Source: a virus
DNA length: 30,213 nucleotides
Direction: 5' to 3' (one strand)
IMG/VR virus record: IMGVR_UViG_3300030099_007188
Coordinates: 1 to 30,213 of that record
Below are positions 23,854-30,213 of this stretch, piece after piece (position 1 is the stretch's first letter; each line of letters starts with the position of its first letter). Position numbers and translations under genes: made by a program. Under the pieces are notes generated by a model. The model saw only the letters and a program-made list of their open reading frames with translations, had not been told where the DNA came from and ran no database searches.

Positions 23854-25774
23854 AGCCCTTTAGTTGAGAGTCATCTAGTAATTTAGAATCGTCTTTATCT
23901 TCTTCAAATATTAATTTTTTTCCGCCTAAAGAATCTAAAGATTTAAATATATCCTTATTCTTTAGAAAAGTTATTTTAGCATTTTCAAGAGCTAAAGGAG
24001 CCCCTTTTGATTTAGGATTAATAGAATTTCCATCATTTTTATCTATGTCTTTCATTCTTTTAACACCTAATCTATCTTTTCCAAAATTATCGTCTTGAGT
24101 ATTTCTTTTTACTTGTTGTTTTTTAGGACGACCTAATTTTGGATCATCAGCAGCATATTTTTCAGGTTCTGGTACCCCGCCTGGATTAGTATACATTCTA
24201 CCTTTTCCATATAATGAAGCTAAATCATGAGGTGTACCATATGATTTGCCTGTTGTTACTGGGTCATTACCTTCAGCCTCTATTTGAGCATTTCTAAATT
24301 TACGTTTAGAATCTTCTCTAACTAAGTCTCTATATTCTTCATATTCACCTTCACTAAAGTGATATAAATTATCATATATCCAATCAGATGGGACTAATTT
24401 TTGGTCAAGTAACTGTTGTGATAATTCTGCCTTTGATTTTAGTAATTCTATTTTTTCTTGTTCATATATAATAGAAGGTGTAGTCATACTTAATGTAAAA
24501 TTAGTTAATTTTTCATCAGTATAGCCTTGAGTATATAAATGAACTAATGCTATTTTATTTAATTCTGATAGTATAATTCTTTGTATTCTATCAATAGTAC
24601 GAGCAAATCTAATATCTTCAGCTGCTAATGTAGCTTTACCTTCTACATTTTCATCATATCCTAAAAATGCTTTAGGAATTTTAAGGGCTGCAAATAATTT
24701 ATTTCTTAAGTATTCTACGTCTTGAATACCATCATAATCTAATCCTTTTGTAGTATCAATTCTAGTAGATGTATCATTACCCCTAACAGGTATGTAAAAA
24801 TCTTCAAGCATGTTTTGCATGTTGTATTTTAAATTATACTCACCTGTTTTTTCATCCATATAAGGAGTACGTTTCATTTGTGAAATTGTTTTTTGCATAA
24901 ATGCCTCTATTTCATTAGGTGGGATAGCTCCAACATTCATATAAAACACTCTTTTTTCAGGAGCACGAGCAATTCTATGAATTAACATTGCATCCTCCAT
25001 TAATGAATATTGTTTAAATAATTTTCTACCTGGTTCTAAATAACTTCTTCCATATGGTAAATAATTAACATCTGTGATTAATCTAAAGTGTGCTATTTCA
25101 TAATTATCAAAAAATATACCATTATCTTCAGCTCCACCTTGTCCATAACCAGTTCCATACATTCCAGTACTATCACTAATTATTCCATCAGGACTATATT
25201 TATAACGTATTTCTGATGGGTTATCTTGGTTATATCCTTCTTGTCTTTCAATATGAAATGCAGTATATGGAATTACATTATAAACACCATATTTTTCTGC
25301 TATTTCCATTTTTAAGAAAAAATCTCCATATTTACACATTTGTCTAATCCACATCCAACAATTAAATTCAATGTTTAAAACATCATAAAATAAATTATAA
25401 AGAATTTTTTGAATATCTTCATTAGCACTTCTAATTTGAAGTACTTCACCCATATCATTTTTTAAAGTTGATTCATCAGCTACAATATCTAGAGCAGAAG
25501 CACATATTGCATCTGTATCCATTACGTCATATTCTGAGTATAGTTGAGGTCTTAACCATTGATAGTTAAAACTAAATTGTCTACCTAATAATGATGAAGG
25601 AGCTGTTGTATAGATTCTATTATATCTATCTACTAATGAATTTGTTTCAATACTACCCATTTGTTGGATAGTACTGCTATCTATTACTTTTAATTGATCA
25701 CCTCCTACATTACGAATAATAACATCCGTTGAAAATAATCTTCTTAATCTTGAAAATACACTCGTATTTGCCAT
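23852..25774 (-). CDS. gp20: portal protein
   Basis: This 640-residue portal protein of the T4 gp20 family (T4: 524) forms the dodecameric ring at the head vertex through which DNA is packaged and ejected. Recognisable segments are YSEYDVMDTDAICASALDI (about 79-97) followed by VADEST, then LNIEFNCWMWIRQMCKYGDF and GRSYLEPGRKLFKQYSLMED. Further on are VFYMNVGAIPP, the loop KIPKAFLGYDENVEGKATLA and SEDIRFARTI-like EDIRFARTIDRIQR. About 120 extra residues, polar and basic, lie at the C-terminus. It follows the terminase gene and has a promoter-like motif 19 bases before the ATG. Identification is firm. Confidence 0.95.
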   Translation of the reverse strand: MANTSVFSRLRRLFSTDVIIRNVGGDQLKVIDSSTIQQMGSIETNSLVDRYNRIYTTAPSSLLGRQFSFNYQWLRPQLYSEYDVMDTDAICASALDIVADESTLKNDMGEVLQIRSANEDIQKILYNLFYDVLNIEFNCWMWIRQMCKYGDFFLKMEIAEKYGVYNVIPYTAFHIERQEGYNQDNPSEIRYKYSPDGIISDSTGMYGTGYGQGGAEDNGIFFDNYEIAHFRLITDVNYLPYGRSYLEPGRKLFKQYSLMEDAMLIHRIARAPEKRVFYMNVGAIPPNEIEAFMQKTISQMKRTPYMDEKTGEYNLKYNMQNMLEDFYIPVRGNDTSTRIDTTKGLDYDGIQDVEYLRNKLFAALKIPKAFLGYDENVEGKATLAAEDIRFARTIDRIQRIILSELNKIALVHLYTQGYTDEKLTNFTLSMTTPSIIYEQEKIELLKSKAELSQQLLDQKLVPSDWIYDNLYHFSEGEYEEYRDLVREDSKRKFRNAQIEAEGNDPVTTGKSYGTPHDLASLYGKGRMYTNPGGVPEPEKYAADDPKLGRPKKQQVKRNTQDDNFGKDRLGVKRMKDIDKNDGNSINPKSKGAPLALENAKITFLKNKDIFKSLDSLGGKKLIFEEDKDDSKLLDDSQLKG

Positions 25775-25793
25775 GTTTATATATTATTTATTG

Positions 25794-25804
25794 TTATAAA
25801 TATT
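25794..25804 (-). promoter_or_regulatory. promoter-like motif AATATTTATAA before gp20
   Basis: The minus strand reads ACAATATTTATAACAATAAA, an exact copy 19 bases before the portal ATG at 25774, in the 31-base gap after the terminase gene. Confidence 0.55.
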
Positions 25805-25805
25805 G

Positions 25806-27380
25806 TTATAGAAGCCACCTTATGTCTTCTTTTCCATCTTTTGTTTTCATATGATAAGGATTATCAGCTCCCTTTGAAAAACCATATCCTCCTTGGTAAG
25901 CTGTTCTATTTACTTTCATATTATTTAATGATTGTTTTGTTATATCTAATCCCCTTTGTCTAAATTTTAATGCTGTGTCTCTAATGTACATAGCAATACC
26001 AAAAGACATTACTAAATCGTCATTATAACCTGATTGTGCCTCTGGTCTTCCATTACGCCAAATAAAAGTTTTCATTTCTTCTATTAATCTTTTAGATTGA
26101 ATAGTAACACCTTTATCACTTATATATTCCTGGAACTTACCTATAACCATAGGTCTAGTTCTTGATGACATAGTAAAACCAGGAACCATTTTAGAATGAT
26201 CTTGATATTTATCAAAATACGAATTTACATTAGTTACTTCTGATCTTTGGGAATAATATAAATTTGGATAATTTCTATCTATAGCAACTTGAATAGTTGC
26301 CCATCCAATATTAGCATTTTCAATTACTAGTAAAGCTTCATTATATTCTGTGGCTATACCTACTAATAAATGTCCATATTCTTTAGTTCCTAATTGTCCT
26401 TTATATTCAGCTACTTGTACATTATTAGCTACATCTATTACATGAAATGCAGAATAATCTTTTCCATCTCCTCTAGATACATCAGCTACTACAATATAAT
26501 CTCTAGTATAATCAGGTGATTCCCAAACCCATAAATTTTGATCTGCTCCTCTTCTTTCTAATGGATCTTTAATAAATGATTTTTCATAATATTCCATATA
26601 TTCATTATAAAAAACAATATCACCAGAAGTACTAAAATCACAGTCACATTCCTGAGCTGCCATTCTAGGATCACCTAATAATTCATCTTGTCTTTTTCTC
26701 CAAACATCATCTCTATCTGGGTGTACATACCAAGGTAATTTTATAGGTAAAAATTCATTTTCCCCACCCTCAGCTCTAGTCCATGTTTGATGAAACCAAT
26801 TTCCTGTACCATAAGGTGTACTTAATGCTATACATCCTCCTCCAGTAGCTAATGTTTGTTGTGCTGAAGCCCAAATTTCTCCAATATTGTCAATAAAGGC
26901 AGCCTCATCAATTAATAATAAAGATACTGCTTCTGATCTACCTGCATCACTTGAAGCTGATGTTGCCTTAATTTGAGATCCATTTTTTAATCTTAAATTT
27001 AATTTATTATTTTCTGCTGCATCTACTTTTAACCATGAAGGTAAATTTTCATACATAAATTTTACCTTTGTAACCATGTTTTTAGCTGTTTCCTGTTTTG
27101 TTGCGATACAAAGTATATTTTTATCCTTATGAAATGTCATTAACCATAAAGAATAACCAGCACCTAAAGTTGATATACCTAGCTGTCTTGATTTTAAAAC
27201 TATAGAGTAAGGATTATCTCTCCATAAAGTTAATACTTTATCCTGAAAGGGATATAAATTAAATTGTATTCTACCTCTTTGTGGGTGTTGTATAAAACAA
27301 TATTTTTTCATAAAATGTACTGGATCCTGAGCGCATTTTATAAATTCAGAGCGTATAACTTTTTTTATGTCTTTAGCCAT
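25806..27380 (-). CDS. gp17: terminase large subunit
   Basis: This 524-residue ATPase-nuclease packages DNA into the prohead. The ATPase half has the variant Walker A SRQLGIST (64-71), Walker B LLLIDEA with D158/E159, and the coupling motif STPYGTGN (187-194). The nuclease half has D300 in VVADVSRGDGKDYSA, E354 in IENANIG and D454/D455 in NDDLVMS, the acidic residues expected for the RNase H-like site. T4 gp17 is 610 residues; the missing part is mainly terminal. The gene lies directly before the portal gene and 1 base after the spanin-like gene. No small terminase (gp16) is identifiable with confidence nearby. Confidence 0.95.
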   Translation of the reverse strand: MAKDIKKVIRSEFIKCAQDPVHFMKKYCFIQHPQRGRIQFNLYPFQDKVLTLWRDNPYSIVLKSRQLGISTLGAGYSLWLMTFHKDKNILCIATKQETAKNMVTKVKFMYENLPSWLKVDAAENNKLNLRLKNGSQIKATSASSDAGRSEAVSLLLIDEAAFIDNIGEIWASAQQTLATGGGCIALSTPYGTGNWFHQTWTRAEGGENEFLPIKLPWYVHPDRDDVWRKRQDELLGDPRMAAQECDCDFSTSGDIVFYNEYMEYYEKSFIKDPLERRGADQNLWVWESPDYTRDYIVVADVSRGDGKDYSAFHVIDVANNVQVAEYKGQLGTKEYGHLLVGIATEYNEALLVIENANIGWATIQVAIDRNYPNLYYSQRSEVTNVNSYFDKYQDHSKMVPGFTMSSRTRPMVIGKFQEYISDKGVTIQSKRLIEEMKTFIWRNGRPEAQSGYNDDLVMSFGIAMYIRDTALKFRQRGLDITKQSLNNMKVNRTAYQGGYGFSKGADNPYHMKTKDGKEDIRWLL

Positions 27381-27381
27381 A

Positions 27382-27762
27382 TTATTGTGGTAGAGAATAA
27401 TCTAATACATGAATTGTAATAAGTGTACCTACAACTCCCCCAACAACTCCAACCCAAGGTTTTTTGTACCATTTATCTACCTGTTTTAATCTATCTTCAT
27501 ATAACTTAATTTGATCCCTAAGTAAATCTACTTCCTGAGATCTATAATTTAATAATAAACTATCCTGTTTAGTTAATATCTCATAATTTTTAATCTGTAG
27601 TTCTAAGTCACTAATTAATATTGATTTTATCTCATCTTGTTCTTTTAAAGTATCTATAGCCATAAAAAATCCTTCAAGTTCATCTTGGGGTATTTGGACT
27701 AAGTCTTGACTATAACAATTAAACGTTATAATTGTTAAAAAAATTAATAATATATTTTTCAT
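27382..27762 (-). CDS. secreted coiled-coil protein with C-terminal membrane anchor; candidate unimolecular spanin
   Basis: The frame is open to ATG at 27789, but the ATG at 27762 is preferred: it lies one base after the upstream stop and gives a clean signal peptide, MKNILLIFLTIITFNCYSQ, of typical flavobacterial form. The 126-residue product then has a charged coiled-coil region (about 27-97) and a C-terminal hydrophobic segment, VGVVGGVVGTLITIHVL (104-120). A secreted or lipidated N-terminus joined by a coiled coil to an inner-membrane C-terminus is the layout of unimolecular spanins, which fuse the two membranes at lysis. C16 could be lipidated, but the residues before it (T-F-N) do not match the classic lipobox. 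A tail or membrane-associated role cannot be excluded. Confidence 0.65.
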   Translation of the reverse strand: MKNILLIFLTIITFNCYSQDLVQIPQDELEGFFMAIDTLKEQDEIKSILISDLELQIKNYEILTKQDSLLLNYRSQEVDLLRDQIKLYEDRLKQVDKWYKKPWVGVVGGVVGTLITIHVLDYSLPQ

Positions 27763-27763
27763 A

Positions 27764-28066
27764 CTATTTTTTTCTATACTTTTTCTCAAAATTGCTTACA
27801 GTTTTTTTAGCATTTTGAGTATTTTTTACTTTTGATTTTGTAGCCTTTATTTTAGCAGATGTTTTTTTAATTTTGGATTTAGTTACTGCTTTATCCTTTT
27901 TTACTTTATTAGTATTTTTAGTAATAAAATCTAATTTATCTTCGTTTGCTTTAACTCTTTTATTAAATTCCTTTTTACTTTTACTTTGTTTAGTTGCAGA
28001 GAATATAGCCATAATTCCTGCTATTGCTCCTCCAATTGCTAATATTATTTTAAATAACTTTTTCAT
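27764..28066 (-). CDS. small membrane protein with lysine-rich tail, unknown
   Basis: This is a 100-residue protein. Residues 5-24 (FKIILAIGGAIAGIMAIFSA) form one membrane helix. The remaining 75 residues are extremely basic (about one third lysine), with coiled-coil-like and repeat-like spacing (KIKKTSAKIKATKSKVKNT). It ends one base before the start of the spanin-like gene, so the two are probably coupled. A lysis role (holin-like or partner of the spanin candidate) is possible by context; a nucleic-acid- or membrane-associated protein is equally possible. No family recognised. Confidence 0.6.
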   Translation of the reverse strand: MKKLFKIILAIGGAIAGIMAIFSATKQSKSKKEFNKRVKANEDKLDFITKNTNKVKKDKAVTKSKIKKTSAKIKATKSKVKNTQNAKKTVSNFEKKYRKK

Positions 28067-28075
28067 ACTTATGTT

Positions 28076-28498
28076 TTATATTGCTTCTTTTTCTAATCTA
28101 GAAATTACAGATTCTAATTCTTTTTTTCTTGGTGTATTTTTCCTTAAAATATCTTTTATTTGTTCTTTTCTTTCCATACTAGTTTTTTTATCACCAAATT
28201 CTTTAGCTAATGACATCATTTCATTTTTAAGATCTTTTAATTCTTTTACATACTGATCTAATTTTTTAAATTTACCTTTACCTTTTCTAGCTCTTCTTGC
28301 AGCATCTTTATCTAACTCATCTTCGTCTACATCTTCTCTTTGAAGTTTAGCTATTTTAGTTTGATGCTTAATTGTATCTTCTAATGCATCATTATACGCT
28401 TGTTGGTTTTTAATATCTTCAGGTGATATTTTTTCCTGTTCGGATAAAATAGAAATAATTTCTTCTTTGATAAATGATTGTAAGTCGTTCCTTTTCAT
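28076..28498 (-). CDS. charged helical protein, unknown
   Basis: This is a 140-residue protein. The N-terminus NDLQSFIKEEIISILSEQE is a helix type often seen at the start of small marine-phage structural-region proteins. A long charged coiled coil follows (about 45-137, with KGKGKFKKLDQYVKELKDL). It has an exact promoter-like motif 16 bases before the ATG and is the first of the late genes before the terminase. T4 has the small terminase gene 16 upstream of gene 17, and gp16 (164 residues) also has a central coiled coil, but there is no sequence evidence for that identity. Confidence 0.6.
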   Translation of the reverse strand: MKRNDLQSFIKEEIISILSEQEKISPEDIKNQQAYNDALEDTIKHQTKIAKLQREDVDEDELDKDAARRARKGKGKFKKLDQYVKELKDLKNEMMSLAKEFGDKKTSMERKEQIKDILRKNTPRKKELESVISRLEKEAI

Positions 28499-28514
28499 AA
28501 TATAGTAAGTTTTA

Positions 28515-28524
28515 TTATAAATAT
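28515..28524 (-). promoter_or_regulatory. promoter-like motif ATATTTATAA before the pre-terminase genes
   Basis: The minus strand reads TTAATATATTTATAATAAAAC, 16 bases before the ATG at 28498. It would head the run of genes leading to the terminase and separates them from the accessory genes upstream. Confidence 0.5.
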
Positions 28525-28525
28525 A

Positions 28526-29056
28526 TTAAGATTCTATAACTTTCAATATTTGTTGAATTCGTTCATTAGTTGTACCTTTTATAGTTTCTATATTTTTCAT
28601 CATATACGCATATTTTCTTATAAAGCTTGTTATAGTAAAATCTATAACATCTCTATAATGTTCATCCGTTTCTCTTACACCATTGTCTTCAATAGGAAGA
28701 CCATCAGGAGAAATATAAAAAATGTAATCATATTCTCTAATAAATTCTTTCGCATAATCAATAAATTTATCTTTATCTTGGTAAGGTATAGATTTAGCAT
28801 TTTGAGTAAATGCCATAACATCAATTATAGTTCTATCTGTAATAATATCATTGTGCATTAATTCAGCACAACGTTCAGCTAAAAATATTGTTTGACCTTT
28901 TAATGTTGAATCAGTATTAAGTGGTATCCCTAAATCATTTAAATATTTACTACGTTCAGTAGCAAAATTATAGTTTTTAAATTGTTTTGTTTTTTTTAAA
29001 GCATTAACCAATGTAGTTTTACCTACGCTCATTGTACCACATAAACCTATTTTCAT
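28526..29056 (-). CDS. P-loop kinase-like ATPase (NadR-like / AAA_28)
   Basis: This 176-residue protein has a P-loop GTMSVGKTT at 7-15, followed by an ATERSKYL segment (32-39), a strand with TDRTIIDVMAF that places an aspartate as in Walker B of nucleoside/nucleotide kinases, YDYIFYISPDGLPIED, and a REtD-like arginine segment (GVRETDEHYR) that could be the lid. This order resembles the NadR ribosylnicotinamide kinase-like domain and other small kinase families widespread in phages. No NMN adenylyltransferase domain is present. The substrate is not predictable. The start overlaps the stop of the glycosyltransferase gene by ATGA. Confidence 0.75.
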   Translation of the reverse strand: MKIGLCGTMSVGKTTLVNALKKTKQFKNYNFATERSKYLNDLGIPLNTDSTLKGQTIFLAERCAELMHNDIITDRTIIDVMAFTQNAKSIPYQDKDKFIDYAKEFIREYDYIFYISPDGLPIEDNGVRETDEHYRDVIDFTITSFIRKYAYMMKNIETIKGTTNERIQQILKVIES

Positions 29057-29616
29057 ATTGTCATTAATTTTTCATGTCCAACTATTACTGTATTATCTAT
29101 ATTTACTTTATAACCTAATTGTCTTGCCTTATCAGCAAATCCAAAATCTTCCCATTGATTTTCATTTAAAAAATCAAATGGATTATACATACCATCAAAT
29201 ACTTCTTTTTTAACTAACATAAAACCCATTCCATTTGCCATAACTTCATTAACTCCCTCTTTATTTTCAAACATTTCATCTCTTATAGTAAGTGTTTCAC
29301 CATTTAATTTACAACAAGCAAATAATTCTGGAGATTTTTTATATATTCCACTTATAATATTTAAATCACGATCCAATAACTTTTCAAATTGTTCATATGT
29401 AAATACTTGATCATCATCAATCCACATATAATGAGTTGGCCTATGCATTCTAGCTCTGTCTAATAAAGCTTGTCTACTCATGCTTATGTTAGGAACATAA
29501 CCATTAACCATAGCCCATTCTATATTATTAATTTGTAATTTTTTTATTAATTGAGTCCAACAAGATAAAAATGTACCACTAAATTTTTTTCCTGGGATGC
29601 AAAATACTATTTTCAT
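29053..29616 (-). CDS. small GT-A glycosyltransferase (family 2-like)
   Basis: This 187-residue protein begins with the strand KIVFCIPGKKFSG, then ISMSRQALLDRAR, and has a metal-binding acidic motif in HYMWIDDDQVF (62-72, D67-D69). A later strand-loop, VMANGMGFMLVKKEVFD, is followed by an acidic catalytic-type segment, NQWEDFGFADKARQLG, as in many short phage and marine GT2-like enzymes. It is shorter than cellular GT2 enzymes (over 230) and may be a minimal catalytic domain. It is separate from the 8.6 kb glycan cassette and sits among accessory genes. Acceptor and donor are unknown. Confidence 0.75.
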   Translation of the reverse strand: MKIVFCIPGKKFSGTFLSCWTQLIKKLQINNIEWAMVNGYVPNISMSRQALLDRARMHRPTHYMWIDDDQVFTYEQFEKLLDRDLNIISGIYKKSPELFACCKLNGETLTIRDEMFENKEGVNEVMANGMGFMLVKKEVFDGMYNPFDFLNENQWEDFGFADKARQLGYKVNIDNTVIVGHEKLMTI

Positions 29617-29617
29617 A

Positions 29618-29875
29618 TTAATTTCTTCTATTTTGCCCTTTTGGGGCTGGTTGTTTATACCAGGGTAATCCTGATTGTTGTCTAATTGCTTCTTTATGTT
29701 TTTCTATAGAATATTTAATACCATATAAATAATATTCTGCTTTTTTATTATCACCTTTAGGTATTAAAGCTGGTCCTTCCCAATTATGAAGTTTACCATC
29801 CCAAACATATGCTATAGTTCCATCTGCTTTTTTTAGTACTTGACTAATAGGCCATTCATTTGTTTCTTTTGTCAT
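29618..29875 (-). CDS. small MORN-like protein, unknown
   Basis: This is an 85-residue protein. The middle reads WDGKLHNWEGPALIPKGDN followed by AEYYLYGIKYS, which matches the general pattern of MORN-like repeats (xGxLHxxxGPA and a following YxxxGxxY). The C-terminus is polar with LPWYKQPAPKGQNRRN. Proteins of this type occur in phages without known function. It ends one base before the glycosyltransferase gene. No signal peptide or membrane segment is seen. Confidence 0.65.
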   Translation of the reverse strand: MTKETNEWPISQVLKKADGTIAYVWDGKLHNWEGPALIPKGDNKKAEYYLYGIKYSIEKHKEAIRQQSGLPWYKQPAPKGQNRRN

Positions 29876-29908
29876 AATATTTGTTTACTTCAATATACGA
29901 ATAATATT

Positions 29909-30213
29909 TTACCCCTCCAAAATTTTCTCAGCAACAAATGTACCGTGAGCCCCTGATACTGAAATACCTCTAGCCGATAATGCATCACCTACAAAGTGTA
30001 CATTTGGGTATTTAGTTAATGATAGATCATCATAATTTACTAAGGGTTCAGGAGCTAAGTATTTAACTTCAGGTACATATATTCCCCAATCATCTTTTAA
30101 TGTTGGGAATATTTTTTTCATATCATTAATAAAATCTTCTATATACTTATAGTAACCTTGAAATGCATCTTTAACTATATCTAAATTTTCTATTTTAGTA
30201 GCTGATACATCTA
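29909..30213 (-). CDS. C-terminus of a FAD-dependent dehydrogenase-like protein (partial)
   Basis: The reading frame is open to the right edge of the window, so the true start lies outside; the ATG at 30121 is internal. About 101 codons are visible. The end of the protein has YPNVHFVGDALSARGISVSG followed by AHGTFVAEKIL. This resembles the last FAD-binding motif of uncharacterised FAD-dependent dehydrogenases (COG2509-like), where a conserved GD aspartate contacts the flavin and a following helix ends the fold. The N-terminal dinucleotide motif is not in view, so the family is provisional. Such an enzyme is uncommon among phage structural genes and would be an auxiliary metabolic or modification gene. 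It could also belong to another flavoprotein family. Confidence 0.65.
   Translation of the reverse strand, partial: DVSATKIENLDIVKDAFQGYYKYIEDFINDMKKIFPTLKDDWGIYVPEVKYLAPEPLVNYDDLSLTKYPNVHFVGDALSARGISVSGAHGTFVAEKILEG

Noticed and set aside
27763-27789. Upstream ATG at 27789 as start of the spanin-like gene
   Set aside because: It would put a charged nine-residue extension before a good signal peptide and overlap the previous gene by 26 bases. The ATG at 27762 is one base after that gene's stop.
28076-28498. Small terminase subunit gp16
   Set aside because: Only its position before the terminase gene and its coiled-coil nature agree. No sequence motif supports the name, so it is left as unknown.
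93-28524. TATAAATA on the plus strand as T4 late promoters for antisense transcription
   Set aside because: No credible plus-strand genes exist, and the copies are placed just ahead of minus-strand start codons, so a minus-strand role is more economical.
1-30213. tRNA genes, CRISPR arrays, insertion sequences, attachment sites or an integrase
   Set aside because: I read the gaps on both strands and found no cloverleaf-like sequences, regularly spaced repeats, transposase-like proteins or flanking duplications. All gaps are under 130 bases.

Overview
The window is part of the late structural gene block of a large, AT-rich, contractile-tailed (myovirus) phage of the T4 superfamily, probably one of the divergent marine 'far-T4' type. 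Every convincing gene lies on the minus strand, so the phage genome reads from 30213 down to 1. The set of T4-type morphogenesis proteins is unmistakable: terminase large subunit gp17, portal gp20, prohead protease gp21, acidic scaffold gp22, major capsid protein gp23, neck and tail-completion proteins like gp13/14/15, tail sheath gp18, tail tube gp19 and a gp26-family baseplate protein. The host is probably a flavobacterium (Bacteroidota). Most leaders are A-rich and lack a Shine-Dalgarno sequence, base composition is very AT-rich, and one secreted phage protein carries a typical flavobacterial signal peptide ending in NCYSQ. The host call is inference.

Layout in transcription order. At 30213-28526 there are accessory genes: the C-terminus of a FAD-dependent dehydrogenase-like protein, a small MORN-like protein, a small GT-A glycosyltransferase and a P-loop kinase-like ATPase. 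At 28498-27382 there are three small genes, two of them membrane proteins and one with the architecture of a unimolecular spanin. At 27380-15685 lies the packaging and head block: gp17, gp20, four poorly known prohead-region genes, gp21, gp22 and gp23, closed by a strong terminator. At 15572-12521 there is a small virion-type protein and the neck/tail-completion genes. At 12467-3872 an approximately 8.6 kb glycan cassette interrupts the tail genes. At 3870-1 come a small coiled-coil protein, gp18, gp19 with a terminator, gp26, an overlapping tail-assembly-chaperone-like frame and the start of a further tail gene.

The glycan cassette is the most unusual part. Its six genes overlap head to tail by 4-14 bases and look like one translationally coupled unit. 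They encode a 1241-residue protein with four recognisable enzyme domains (GT4 glycosyltransferase, TibC/Aah-type heptosyltransferase with a four-cysteine iron finger, GT-A glycosyltransferase, PIG-L/LmbE deacetylase), two paralogous GT-A-like proteins, a sugar C-methyltransferase, a PseB/CapE-like nucleotide-sugar dehydratase and an RmlD-like reductase. Together they could make an unusual deoxysugar and attach it to protein. The location among virion genes suggests that a virion protein is decorated, but neither the acceptor nor the sugar can be read from the sequence.

Two further signals stand out. An 11-base motif (minus strand AATATTTATAA) recurs in front of eight genes and is the best candidate for this phage's late promoter. 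The gp26 gene ends over a TTTTTTTCCCC run where a second frame opens that has no ATG start, which is a candidate +1 programmed frameshift.
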